Assembly: GCF_030915485.1 (NCBI RefSeq)
Contig: NZ_CP133266.1
Coordinates: 62,001 to 126,000 of the forward strand
Direction of reading: 5' to 3'
Source: Neobacillus sp. PS3-40
GTDB taxonomy: Bacteria > Bacillota > Bacilli > Bacillales > Cytobacillaceae
DNA: 64,000 nucleotides
This document shows, one piece after another, positions 36,851 to 45,033 of the stretch. Position 1 is the first letter of the stretch. The number at the start of each line of letters is the position of its first letter. The position numbers were made by a program, and so were the translations under genes. The notes under the pieces were generated by a model that was not told where the DNA came from, did no database searches, and saw only the letters and a list, made by a program, of their open reading frames with translations.

Positions 36851-37750
36851 ATGGAAATGATACCTAAAGAAAAAGGTGTGTTACTTATGTCCGCAAAGAA
36901 TATACCTGTCATGTGTGTAGATTCAAATGCAATAATCGTATTTGAAACCTATGATTGTTTTAGTAATCAAATTCTAACTGAGGATCAACCATTTAGTTCA
37001 GTGGGTTGGAATAAGATTAATCCTGCAACGGGACCTTTATTTGTGAATGGTGCAGAACCAGGTGATATTTTAAAAGTAGAAATATTAGATATTAAGATTG
37101 CTAGCCAAGGGGTTATGACAACTGCACCCAACCTTGGTGTTTTAGGTCAGATAGTCACTGGTGAAACAACAAAAGTGATTTTCATTCAAGGTGAAAAGGC
37201 TATTTTTAATGATAAAATTCAGATTCCGATCAAGCCAATGATTGGTGTAATTGGAACAGCTCCAGCAACTGAAGAAATACCAACAGGTACACCTGGAGCA
37301 CATGGTGGAAATATGGATTGTAAGAAGATTATTAAAGGTTCGACATTGTATTTACCCGTCAATGTACCTGGGGCCTTGTTATCTATGGGAGATTTACATG
37401 CAGTCATGGGAGATGGAGAAATTGTTGTTTGTGGCCTTGAAATACCTGGGGAGGTAGAGGTAAAAGTAAGTGTTGTAAAAGGCGAATCATTACCACTTCC
37501 AATGTTAGTAGATAAAGAAAAGGTGATTACGATTGCTTCTGCGGAAACGTTGGATGAAGCGGCAAAAATGGCAACTATCCATATGCACCAGTTTTTAGTT
37601 GAACATCTTGATATTGGTATTGATGAGGCAGGAATGTTGCTTTCTCTAGTCGGTGATCTAAGAATTTGTCAGGTTGTTGACCCTTTAATGACTGCTCGAA
37701 TGGAATTTCCACAGTGGATTTTAGATCAATATGAATACACACTAAAATAG
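36851..37750 (+). CDS. Acetamidase/formamidase family protein
   Basis: ATG 36851, with GGAAGG upstream, gives 299 residues. The beta-rich acetamidase/formamidase fold is indicated by GPLFVNGAEPGDILKVEILDI, the glycine/His motif PGAHGGNMDCKKI, and LPVNVPGALLSMGDLHAVMGDGE. Family members hydrolyse formamide or short amides to ammonia and acid. The conserved HGGNMD and GDLHA segments supply metal and active-site residues. A remnant of a second copy lies upstream at 36673. It could form an operon with the dehydrogenase before it. Confidence 0.85.
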   Translation: MEMIPKEKGVLLMSAKNIPVMCVDSNAIIVFETYDCFSNQILTEDQPFSSVGWNKINPATGPLFVNGAEPGDILKVEILDIKIASQGVMTTAPNLGVLGQIVTGETTKVIFIQGEKAIFNDKIQIPIKPMIGVIGTAPATEEIPTGTPGAHGGNMDCKKIIKGSTLYLPVNVPGALLSMGDLHAVMGDGEIVVCGLEIPGEVEVKVSVVKGESLPLPMLVDKEKVITIASAETLDEAAKMATIHMHQFLVEHLDIGIDEAGMLLSLVGDLRICQVVDPLMTARMEFPQWILDQYEYTLK

Positions 37751-37763
37751 TGGAGCTGTTCCT

Positions 37764-37883
37764 ATGTTAAATCGAGTATTAGGAAAGTGGTTACTTTTAT
37801 TTTAAGGTTATGCAACTGTTGTTGCCTCTGGGTTAATGATTTTGTCTAGGTATTACACCATTAGTGATAAAATTGCCTTATGA
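37764..37883 (+). pseudogene. Remnant of a membrane protein
   Basis: The frame reads MLNRVLGKWLLLF, TAA, then GYATVVASGLMILSRYYTIS and TGA 37881-37883. The hydrophobic composition across the stop suggests the end or start of a decayed transporter. No ribosome binding site and no recognisable family. Confidence 0.3.
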
Positions 37884-37930
37884 CATCCGATAGGTATTTT
37901 AAATAGGTTTTTAACAAGGGGGAAAAAATT

Positions 37931-38797
37931 ATGTATACAGAAGGGTATATCGAAGTCACTGGTGGCAGGGTTTGGTATGAAAAATTTGATAATGGCGCAA
38001 ATCGAACACCTGTTATTATTCTACATGGAGGACCAGGTTCTTCACACCATTCTATGCAAGGGTTGAAGGCTCTAAGTAAAGACAGACCCGTTATTTTTTA
38101 TGACCAATTAGGCTGTGGAAAATCGGACAGACCGACGGATCCATCATTATGGCATATCGATCGTTTCGTTGAGGAGTTAGCTCAAGTTCGCGATGCTCTT
38201 TCACTTGATAAAGTACATATTTTAGGTCATTCATGGGGGACAACACTTGCCGCAGCCTATTGCTTATCAAAGCCAGTCGGAATCGAGAGTGTTATTTTTT
38301 CAAGTCCTTGTCTTAGTGCTCCTCTTTGGGCGCAAGATCAGGATCGTAATCGCAAAAAACTTCCAATAGAGATTCAAAAAACGTTAACTAAATGTGAAAA
38401 AGAAGGAACGACTGATTCTAAGGATTATAAAGAGGCAACACAGGAATTTAATAATAATTTTGTTTGTCGAATCAACCCTTTGCCAGAATTCTTAACAAAA
38501 AACTCTCATTTAAAAAATCCCGAGATTTACAATATTATGTGGGGGCCGTCTGAATTCCATGTTACTGGAAATCTCAAAGATTTTGATTGCACTTCACAAT
38601 TGAAGGAAATCACTATTCCCACTCTATTTACATGTGGTCGTTTTGATGAAGCAACACCTGAATCAACAAAATATTTTAGCAGCCTTACACCAAATTCAGA
38701 ATTCCATGTATTCGAAAATAGTGCTCATATGCCATACCTTGAAGAAAATGTTGAGTATCTGCAAGTAATAGGGGACTTCTTATTGAACCTCTCATGA
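37931..38797 (+). CDS. Proline iminopeptidase-type alpha/beta hydrolase
   Basis: The 288-residue protein has the family signatures VIILHGGPGSSHHSMQGL (oxyanion region), FYDQLGCGKSDRP, the nucleophile elbow GHSWGTT, the acid in CGRFDEATPE and the His in ENSAHMPYLEE. It would release N-terminal proline or other residues from peptides, or act as a related amidase. ATG 37931 is preceded by AAGGGGGAAA. Its last codons overlap the terminal hairpin of the tnpB element (38790-38809), so the original C-terminus may have been altered by the insertion. Confidence 0.87.
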   Translation: MYTEGYIEVTGGRVWYEKFDNGANRTPVIILHGGPGSSHHSMQGLKALSKDRPVIFYDQLGCGKSDRPTDPSLWHIDRFVEELAQVRDALSLDKVHILGHSWGTTLAAAYCLSKPVGIESVIFSSPCLSAPLWAQDQDRNRKKLPIEIQKTLTKCEKEGTTDSKDYKEATQEFNNNFVCRINPLPEFLTKNSHLKNPEIYNIMWGPSEFHVTGNLKDFDCTSQLKEITIPTLFTCGRFDEATPESTKYFSSLTPNSEFHVFENSAHMPYLEENVEYLQVIGDFLLNLS

Positions 38798-38950
38798 CTG
38801 AAGTCACGAGATTCCTAAGTACAAAAACCTTTTGGTTTCTAATTGATTAGGCGAACCCCGCAGTTCCTGCGGTTAAAATTCTTATCGCTTCGTTTTTAAG
38901 ATTTTGTGCAGCATTTATGTCCCTTTGGTGATGTGCGCCACAGGGACAGT
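38790..38950 (-). ncRNA. Predicted omega RNA region of the TnpB element
   Basis: In IS200/IS605 elements the guide RNA derives from the tnpB 3' end and runs to the right-end hairpin, with guide sequence taken from flanking DNA. Here that would cover the tnpB 3' end, the 38846-38810 tail and the hairpin at 38809-38790. The guide would then be antisense to the last codons of the hydrolase gene. Boundaries are inferred from the family, not seen. Confidence 0.35.
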
Positions 38951-40049
38951 CCCATTCGCGCACATCAAGATTTTTGACGTCCTTATTTTTATATCCACAT
39001 TTTGAACATAATTGACTGCTTGCAAAGTTTTGTGCCACAACTACGAGTTGTTTGCCGTACCATTTGGCTTTATACTCAAGCATGGTTCTGAATTGTGACC
39101 ACGAAACGTCGCTGATTGATTTTGCTAAATGGTGATTTTTAAGCATATTACATACAGACAAATTTTCTATCCCGATCACGTCGTGGTTTTTGACTATTCC
39201 GGTTGAAACTTTGTCCAAGTAATCTTTTCTGGCATTCACAATACTTTCATGAATCCGAGCTATTTTTCTCTTTTGCTTTTGATAATTTTTCGACTCTGAA
39301 AGAGGGCGATTTTGTTTTTTAGCCATTTCCCGCCTTCTTGACAATATACACTGGGCCTTTGCCAACTTTTCTTCTATTGTTCGATAGAATTTAGGATTAG
39401 GATAGGGAGTTTCATCTGACAGAATCGCAAATTCTTTCAGTCCTAAATCCACCCCAATTGTGGAATTGGTTTTCGGCCATTTTTGTACATCTTTTTCTAC
39501 GACGATAGAGATAAAGTATTTACCAGAAGGGTTACGTCGAATAGTAGCATTAAGAATCCGGCCCTCAACTTCCCGGCTTTTGGCAAAGCGAACCATCCCT
39601 AGTTTTGGTAATTTGATGTGTTTGTCCAAAACGGCAATATTCCCATTCGTATGTTTAGTGGTGTAGGATTGTACTTTATTTTTTTTTGACTTAAATTTGG
39701 GTGTATGGTTTTGCTTCGTGTAGTAGCGTTTATAGGAGTCATTTAAATTTTCTACGGATTTTTGGAGAGAAATACTATCCACTTCTTTTAAAAAGGGGTA
39801 ATACTTCTTTAATTCACAGATGGCTTTGATGGAATCGTATTTATTAAAGAAATCACCTTTCCAGTTATTATCTGGCAGCTGGCCATTTTGTTTCATTTCT
39901 TCAACTATGTACCAATAGGCATCTTTCTCTTTTTGTTTGCCTAGGAAAAAGTTAAACACAAAACGAGTACACCCAATGGTTTTGTTAATCAAAATAATTT
40001 GAGATTTGTTAGGGTAAAGTCGAAATTTATAGGATTTATTGATCAGCAT
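38847..40049 (-). CDS. tnpB: RNA-guided endonuclease TnpB
   Basis: ATG 40049 has GGGAGGTGAT upstream and gives 400 residues starting [14 protein letters not shown], the normal start of the family. RuvC catalytic residues are present: Asp201 in [10 protein letters not shown], Glu295 in IGIENLSV and Asp377 in [11 protein letters not shown]. The zinc ribbon is CSKCG (348, 351) and CPCG (368, 370). All key residues are intact, so it should be an active nuclease ancestor-type of Cas12. It cuts DNA guided by omega RNA and helps the element persist. Confidence 0.93.
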   Translation of the reverse strand: MLINKSYKFRLYPNKSQIILINKTIGCTRFVFNFFLGKQKEKDAYWYIVEEMKQNGQLPDNNWKGDFFNKYDSIKAICELKKYYPFLKEVDSISLQKSVENLNDSYKRYYTKQNHTPKFKSKKNKVQSYTTKHTNGNIAVLDKHIKLPKLGMVRFAKSREVEGRILNATIRRNPSGKYFISIVVEKDVQKWPKTNSTIGVDLGLKEFAILSDETPYPNPKFYRTIEEKLAKAQCILSRRREMAKKQNRPLSESKNYQKQKRKIARIHESIVNARKDYLDKVSTGIVKNHDVIGIENLSVCNMLKNHHLAKSISDVSWSQFRTMLEYKAKWYGKQLVVVAQNFASSQLCSKCGYKNKDVKNLDVREWDCPCGAHHQRDINAAQNLKNEAIRILTAGTAGFA

Positions 40050-40173
40050 TAGTATCACCTCCCAAAACAAATCATAGCACATATGTTCGTAGATAGCAAC
40101 GAAAAAATAGTCGATTCATCTCCCGACTGAAGTCACGAGTGTTCTCGACCAATCATAAAAAAAGATAAACCAA

Positions 40174-40290
40174 ATAAATAATCCACCCTTGAGCTTTCGG
40201 CACTGGTGGATCACCTTCCCCCTTAACCGGGGAACCGTCTATTGCACGATCGGACATGTTACAAGCATGTCTGATCTTTTATTTCATACT
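40174..40290 (+). repeat. Repeat family C, copy 1 (type I toxin-antitoxin tail-like)
   Basis: Three parts recur at 46797-46922: the ATCCACC...GGTGGAT hairpin, a short GGGGAACCGTCTATTG block, and GATCGGACATG...CATGTCTGATC followed by T4. No toxin frame is intact here. It lies just outside the tnpB element. Confidence 0.7.
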
Positions 40291-40429
40291 GTTAATTACA
40301 ATTATTGGACTGTCGCAGAACACATAGGAAATTGAGTAAGTGGCTATTGTTTTTTAATGAGGAAAGGTAAGTGGCCCAATAACTACAGAATTGATACTAC
40401 ATAATTTTTCTTAACTCCAAATTAAAGTA

Positions 40430-40461
40430 TTGACAATATACCCTTAGGGGTATAACATAAT
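40430..40461 (+). promoter_or_regulatory. Promoter of the rhodanese gene with CsoR/CstR-like operator
   Basis: TTGACA (40430-40435) precedes a perfect palindrome ATACCC-TTAG-GGGTAT (40438-40453); a CATAAT or TAACAT at 40453-40461 can serve as -10 box. ATACCC/GGGTAT-type palindromes are known for CsoR-family repressors, including the persulfide sensor CstR. The regulator gene is not in the window. Confidence 0.65.
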
Positions 40462-40574
40462 CCTTGTTAGCGTAGTTCCTTAAACGTAATTAAGGAGACT
40501 GTAGCTGAAATACTGGACTTGTAAGTATTATTAATTTAAATAAAAAATGAAAATACGCTTAGGAGGAATATACG

Positions 40575-40871
40575 ATGAAAAATACAACAGCAAGAGAAGT
40601 AGATGCTTTATTAAATGAAGGAAAGTCATTAAATATTATTGATGTACGAGAAGCCGATGAAGTTGCTGGTGGGAAAATTCCAGGTGCAGTAAATATTCCT
40701 TTAGGATTAATTGAAACACGAATGAATGAACTTGATAAAACAAAAGAGTATATCATTGTTTGTCATTCAGGTGGTCGTAGTGCTCGTGCCACACAATTCC
40801 TTGAAAGTAAAGGATTTAACGTAATAAACATGCTTGGTGGCATGCTTGCTTGGGAAGGCAATGTTGAATAA
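40575..40871 (+). CDS. Single-domain rhodanese (sulfurtransferase)
   Basis: The 98-residue protein is one rhodanese domain: LNIIDVREADEVAGGKIPGA, then the active-site loop VCHSGGRS with Cys63, and MLGGMLAWEG. It moves sulfane sulfur through a Cys persulfide. ATG 40575 follows TAGGAGGAA. Its promoter contains a CsoR/CstR-like operator shared in form with the downstream gene, so both probably respond to persulfide or sulfide. Confidence 0.92.
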   Translation: MKNTTAREVDALLNEGKSLNIIDVREADEVAGGKIPGAVNIPLGLIETRMNELDKTKEYIIVCHSGGRSARATQFLESKGFNVINMLGGMLAWEGNVE

Positions 40872-40877
40872 ATTTTT

Positions 40878-40908
40878 TTGAGTTTTCTAATACCCTAATA
40901 GGTATAAT
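40878..40908 (+). promoter_or_regulatory. Second CsoR/CstR-like operator with promoter
   Basis: ATACC-CTAATA-GGTAT (40890-40905) is palindromic and overlaps TATAAT (40903-40908); TTGAGT at 40878-40883 is a possible -35 box. It is related to the operator at 40438-40453. Confidence 0.6.
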
Positions 40909-41008
40909 GTAGAGTAAGAAGACTTTTATGCATGTTTTTCAAACGTTATCAGCTAAAGTTTATTTTAAAGATTATTTGCTAGCTAAATATTCTCTAGGGG
41001 GAAACTAT

Positions 41009-42952
41009 ATGACACAAAAGGTTATCATAGTAGGTGGAGTTGCTGGAGGCGCTACAGCTGCGGCAAAGTTAAGAAGAATTAGCGAAGATGTGGAAATTAT
41101 TCTTATAGAGCGTGGCGAATACATTTCTTTTGCCAATTGTGGGCTACCCTATTACATTGGGGAAACGATCAAAGATAGAAGCAAGCTTTTAGTTCAAACT
41201 ATAAAGGGAATGTCAGAACGTTTCAGAATGGATATTCGCAACTTAAGTGAAGTAATAGCTATTGATCCTGAAAACAAAACTGTAACTATTAAAAATTTAC
41301 AAACCGAAGAAAAGTATGAAGAAACGTACGACAAGTTATTATTATCTCCTGGTGCCAGACCAATCGTGCCGCCAATTCCAGGATTGAACGAGAACGAAAC
41401 ACTATTTACGTTAAGAAATATTCCTGATACAGACAAAATTAAAAATTATGTTGATCAGCAAAATCCTAAAAAAGCTGTCGTTGTTGGTGGCGGATTTATT
41501 GGGATTGAAATGGCTGAAAACCTAATCGACAGAGGAATTGAAGTTACTATCATTGAAATGTCGAATCAAATTATGGCCCCAATTGACATTGAAATGGCTA
41601 GTATATTACACAGCCATTTAATAGAAAAGGGAGTTCATCTAATTTTAGAAAATGGTGTTCAATCATTTGCTGATAATGGAAAGAAAGTAATTTTATCAGA
41701 TGGAAAAGAAATTGAAACAGATATGACGATTCTGTCTATTGGTGTAAGACCTGAAAACGAATTGGCAAAAAATGCAGGATTAGAGTTAGGTGAGCGCGGT
41801 GGAATTGTTGTTAATGAATATCTTCAAACGTCTAACGAAGATATTTATGCCGTTGGAGATGCGGTCGAGGTAGTTGATTACATTAATGGTAAAAAAGCGA
41901 TGATTCCACTTGCTGGACCCGCTAACCGCCAAGGACGCATTTCTGCTAATAACATGATGGGAAAAGAAGAAAAGTACCAAGGAACTCTTGGGACTTCCAT
42001 TGCAAAAGTAATCGACCTTACTGTCGCTGCAACTGGAAACAATGAGAAAACGTTAAAACGGTTAGGAGTGCCATATGAAGTTATTCATATTCACCCAAGT
42101 TCTCATGCAGGATATTATCCTGGTGCTGCCTCCATCTCATTAAAGTTAATTTTTGATAAAGAGTCTGGAAAGATCTTTGGTGCACAAGCAGTTGGGGCCG
42201 ATGGTGTTGATAAGAGGATTGATGTTATTGCAACAGCGATTAAGGGTGGATTAACAGTGGAAGATCTGACTCATTTAGAATTGTCGTACGCGCCACCATA
42301 TTCCTCTGCAAAAGATCCTGTAAACATGGCCGGTTATGTTGCATCAAACATTATGGAAGGTGAGATGGAGCAGGTTCAGTGGCATGAAGTGGATGAAATT
42401 GTTGCAGGCGGAGGATTATTAATCGATGTTCGTGAACCGATGGAACGTGAATTTGGATTCATTGAAGGTTCACAAAATATTTCCTTAAACGACTTACGAA
42501 ATAAATTAGAAGAACTTCCAAGAGATCAGACGATTTATGTCAGCTGTCAAGTTGGTTTACGAGGGTATTTAGCAAGCAGAATTTTAAAAAATAATGGCTT
42601 TGATGTGAAGAATGTTGATGGCGGTTGGAAAACATATTCCTCTGTTTTCGGAAGTAACATACGTAAAGATGTCGAAACAGCAGCAAATGAATTAGGTGAA
42701 TCAGTTATTGAAGACAAAGATGATATAAAAGTTGATTCTTTTGTAGACGTAACTGGACTTACTTGCCCAATGCCGATTGAACAACTGAAAACAAATATTG
42801 ATTTACTTAAAAGTGAGCAAGTATTAGAACTACATGCGACAGACAATGGTGTATTAACTGACCTGCCAGCATGGTCGAAGAATACTGGTCATACTATCTT
42901 AAAAACAAAACAGGATGGTTCACTCATAAAGTTTTGGATTAAAAAGAATTAA
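41009..42952 (+). CDS. cdr: CoA-disulfide/persulfide reductase fused to rhodanese and TusA domains
   Basis: ATG 41009 is preceded by AGGGGGAAA. The 647-residue fusion has an FAD/NAD(P) disulfide reductase domain (GGVAGGATAAAKLRR; active Cys44 in SFANCGLPYY; second nucleotide site VVGGGFIGIEMAENL), a rhodanese domain (LIDVREPMEREFG; Cys513 in VSCQVGLRG) and a TusA domain with TCPMP (Cys586). Such Cdr/Npsr-type enzymes reduce CoA and protein persulfides. The fused carriers pass sulfur on internally. The operator upstream suggests persulfide-dependent control. The HesB-like gene follows after about 100 bases. Confidence 0.9.
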   Translation: MTQKVIIVGGVAGGATAAAKLRRISEDVEIILIERGEYISFANCGLPYYIGETIKDRSKLLVQTIKGMSERFRMDIRNLSEVIAIDPENKTVTIKNLQTEEKYEETYDKLLLSPGARPIVPPIPGLNENETLFTLRNIPDTDKIKNYVDQQNPKKAVVVGGGFIGIEMAENLIDRGIEVTIIEMSNQIMAPIDIEMASILHSHLIEKGVHLILENGVQSFADNGKKVILSDGKEIETDMTILSIGVRPENELAKNAGLELGERGGIVVNEYLQTSNEDIYAVGDAVEVVDYINGKKAMIPLAGPANRQGRISANNMMGKEEKYQGTLGTSIAKVIDLTVAATGNNEKTLKRLGVPYEVIHIHPSSHAGYYPGAASISLKLIFDKESGKIFGAQAVGADGVDKRIDVIATAIKGGLTVEDLTHLELSYAPPYSSAKDPVNMAGYVASNIMEGEMEQVQWHEVDEIVAGGGLLIDVREPMEREFGFIEGSQNISLNDLRNKLEELPRDQTIYVSCQVGLRGYLASRILKNNGFDVKNVDGGWKTYSSVFGSNIRKDVETAANELGESVIEDKDDIKVDSFVDVTGLTCPMPIEQLKTNIDLLKSEQVLELHATDNGVLTDLPAWSKNTGHTILKTKQDGSLIKFWIKKN

Positions 42953-43058
42953 GAAAAGATGCAGATACTATTGGAAACAGGAATGGTAATATAAAATACT
43001 CTTCCTGTTTTATTTGAAAAAATAGTCCCAAATTCTATAAATAGCTGGAGGTATTATA

Positions 43059-43346
43059 ATGGTTAAAATAACACACGCAGCAATTACCGAAATTACAAAA
43101 GAAGTCCAAGACATCATCAGCGAAGGAAAAACGCCATTAATCCGTTTATCAATGAGTATTGGTTGAGGGGGTCCACAGCTTCGTCTGGCTCTGGAAGAGT
43201 CAGCTTTAGAAACCGATAAAATGACGGAACAAGATGGAATTCAATTTTTAGTTAATGAAAGAGATCAAGTTTATTTTGAACGCACCAAAATTGATTATAT
43301 AAAGAGTTTATTTGGTGGGGGTCAATTTAAGGTGCTTCAAGTTTAA
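43059..43346 (+). CDS. HesB/IscA-like protein with in-frame UGA, probable selenoprotein (Sec36)
   Basis: ATG 43059 follows CTGGAGG. The frame has one TGA at 43164-43166 and then continues to TAA 43344-43346, giving 95 residues if read through. The TGA lies in RLSMSIG-U-GGPQLRLALEE, exactly where HesB-like relatives have Cys or Sec (G-[CU]-GGP). A SECIS-like hairpin follows at 43172-43195. The C-terminus GGGQFKVLQV is intact. A-type proteins carry iron-sulfur clusters; HesB-like selenoproteins are a known family. The gene follows a sulfur-transfer module. A simple nonsense mutation of a Cys codon remains possible, and no sel genes are in the window. Confidence 0.7.
43172..43195 (+). promoter_or_regulatory. 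Candidate bacterial SECIS element
   Basis: Five bases after the UGA, TCCA-C-AGC and GCT-C-TGGA form a 4+3 bp stem with one mismatch, capped by the 8-base loop TTCGTCTG that contains G and U. Distance and size agree with bacterial SECIS hairpins, but the loop G is not in the first two positions. Confidence 0.45.
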
Positions 43347-43436
43347 GATTTTAAAAAAAGAAATCGAGTGAAGGTTGTAATGGGTTCTGGCGAGGTGCAA
43401 ATAAAGTCAAACTTTTGAATTCGCATAGTTTTTCCT

Positions 43437-43477
43437 AAAAAATGACTCGGAGTGTTATCTCCAAGCCATTTTTTTCT
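43437..43477 (+). terminator. Terminator after the HesB-like gene
   Basis: ATG-CT-GGAG pairs with CTCC-AG-CAT with two mismatches and is followed by T7. Confidence 0.7.
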
Positions 43478-43591
43478 TTATATAGACATGTTTGTTCATT
43501 TACTCGTTACTTAACCTAATGAATACATTCAATTATCGTTATTTATTTACAGAATTTGAAATAATCTCGTTATAAAGGCATCATGCGTTTG

Positions 43592-43915
43592 TTAGCATAA
43601 TTGCTGCCATATTCTTGTGCTATTAACTTTTGAGTGATTAGTAATGATTGTGTAGGCTGCATTTGTGATTGCTTGTGCCAACGTTTCGCCAGTTTCCCGT
43701 ACATCATTAAAGGCAACCTCTGACACTCCATTTGTTGTATATTTATATCCAAACTTCTCTAATTTTTCAACAATTAGCATCGCATGATCAAGGTTTTTCT
43801 CGGGTTGAAATTCAGAATCATGAATGAAAATACCTTTTTCATAATCAAACCATCTGTCCCATCTATTTAACTTCCAACCTAGTATTTTACGAGCTATTGA
43901 GTCTGTTTTGATCAT
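43592..43915 (-). CDS. BC1872-family (phage-associated) small protein
   Basis: This 107-residue protein starts at ATG 43915 behind a G-rich site. The segment KLNRWDRWFDYEKGIFIHDSEFQPEKN, split here as WDRWFDYEKG and FQPEKNLDHAM, with ETLAQAITNAAY near the end, matches the pattern of the BC1872 family, small alpha/beta proteins common in Bacillus prophages and chromosomes. The last 15 residues do not look conserved and may reflect a 3' frameshift. Function unknown; no other phage genes are adjacent. Confidence 0.6.
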   Translation of the reverse strand: MIKTDSIARKILGWKLNRWDRWFDYEKGIFIHDSEFQPEKNLDHAMLIVEKLEKFGYKYTTNGVSEVAFNDVRETGETLAQAITNAAYTIITNHSKVNSTRIWQQLC

Positions 43916-44293
43916 ATCCCATTACCCCTTTTCTCAATTTTTTTACCCTTTTCATTTTTTTCACCGTTATTCTTCCTACCCAAACTCTAGTACAGTTGAA
44001 GGCAGTCACCTTGCATGTTAAATTCAAATGCCCTCATAATTGCTTTTTGTATTATATAACAGATTATTTTAATTATTAATAGTATATAACAGATTTTAAA
44101 AATCGACTACCCTTTTTTTGTCATTTTTTAAATTTTTTGAATATGGAATGTAAATTGAGATTTCTCTTGATTTTGTTAAAATATGGTGAGGTTTAGTCGA
44201 AAAGATAAATTCAAATAGAAGCGTCCATTTGGTAAAATATAACTTATAAGGAAATCAGGGGGGCGAGGTCATATCCAATTTGGCTTAATAATA
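43916..44293. other. AT-rich non-coding stretch
   Basis: A 13-base direct repeat TATATAACAGATT occurs at about 44054 and 44084. No gene is supported. The promoter of the next gene is presumably near 44160-44250. Confidence 0.4.
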
Positions 44294-44617
44294 ATGAATT
44301 TTTCATTTATTATTTCAGTCCTATACGTTGTGAGTATGGTAATTTTATATAATTGGAGTAAGGAACTTGAAAATCGAAGATATACTTTGTTTTTATATTT
44401 TTGGCTATGTACATGGTTTGAACCGCTATATACGGAATATACAAAAGACGGGAAATTCGAATTATGGCTACCGTCTGGTTTCTTACTTACCATGTTGTAT
44501 CTATATTTTAAAAATAATCACCAACCTGTAAAATGGAAAGCTTCTTTTTTAGAATTATTAATTGGTCTAATAAAGGCAATGGAACATTATATAAATTTAA
44601 TCTTTATTAGGTTGTGA
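44294..44617 (+). CDS. Small membrane protein, function unknown
   Basis: The 107-residue product has an N-terminal membrane helix (FSFIISVLYVVSMVILYNW), an aromatic-rich second helix (TLFLYFWLCTWFEPLY) and a third (GFLLTMLYLYF). The only strong purine-rich site (AGGGGGGCGAGG) is about 25-35 bases before ATG 44294, so the start is uncertain. No family recognised. It is followed directly by a family A repeat. Confidence 0.5.
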   Translation: MNFSFIISVLYVVSMVILYNWSKELENRRYTLFLYFWLCTWFEPLYTEYTKDGKFELWLPSGFLLTMLYLYFKNNHQPVKWKASFLELLIGLIKAMEHYINLIFIRL

Positions 44618-44639
44618 TGCTTCAAGAACGAAGGGGCGT

Positions 44640-44743
44640 TTTTTTAGTTAATCAGAATATATATCCATACATTCTGCTAGCGTATAAGGGCAACTACGAC
44701 TAATCACCGCCCTTAGGTGCTCGCCAATCGGCGAGTTTTCTTT
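44640..44743 (+). repeat. Dispersed three-hairpin repeat family A, copy 3
   Basis: It matches copy 1 over its full length: CAGAATATAT.CC.ATACATTCTG, AAGGGC...GCCCTT, and CTCGCC-AATC-GGCGAG-TTTTCTTT. Substitutions in the first stem weaken pairing slightly. Confidence 0.85.
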
Positions 44744-44823
44744 AAAGTAACGAATATGGGTTGGTTATCTTTGTGAATGAATGTTAAAAGGAAAACGTCT
44801 TTATAAAGAAGAGGGGAGTTTTT

Positions 44824-45030
44824 ATGTTTCAATTTTTTCCAATTGCTGGGAGCGTTTGTATCGTTATATCGGGAATATTTATTGGTGCATGGACAGACAG
44901 GGATCGGCAAAGAGCCAATTTTAATACAGAATCAACTGAAGAAAGAAGATTTAGAACCAAAATAGCAGGAATTTCGGGTCTTCTTTGAATAATTGCTTTT
45001 GGCATTTCAGGAATTCTATACTTTTTTTAA
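44824..45030 (+). pseudogene. DUF5316-like small membrane protein interrupted by TGA
   Basis: ATG 44824 follows GAGGGGAG. The frame encodes an N-terminal helix (GSVCIVISGIFIGAW), a charged middle (TDRDRQRANFN) and the start of a second helix before TGA at 44986-44988; in the same frame the helix continues IIAFGISGILYFF to TAA 45028-45030. A Trp codon (TGG) probably mutated to TGA. No cysteine or Sec motif surrounds it, so it is read as decay. The family match is from memory of the pattern. Confidence 0.6.
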
Positions 45031-45033
45031 TAT

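Larger units (their letters stand above)
38790..40139 (-). mobile_element. IS200/IS605-type element carrying only tnpB
   Basis: The single gene tnpB (38847-40049, minus strand) is flanked by similar subterminal hairpins: CTCATGACT-GA-AGTCACGAG at 38790-38809 and CTCCCGACT-GA-AGTCACGAG at 40120-40139. There is no tnpA, no terminal inverted repeat of the DDE type and no target duplication. These are features of IS200/IS605 elements of the IS1341 kind, which need a transposase in trans. The exact ends are uncertain by about 10-30 bases. Confidence 0.8.

Noticed and set aside
38797-40139. Cas12-type CRISPR effector
   Set aside because: The protein is only 400 residues, has TnpB layout and IS200/IS605-type end hairpins, and no repeat array is adjacent.
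40928-41008. N-terminal extension of the CoA-disulfide reductase
   Set aside because: ATG 41009 has the ribosome binding site and gives the conserved FAD-binding start; the upstream 27 codons do not look like protein.
44986-44988. Second selenocysteine codon
   Set aside because: The TGA lies in a hydrophobic helix without Cys/Sec motif; a Trp-to-stop mutation explains it better.
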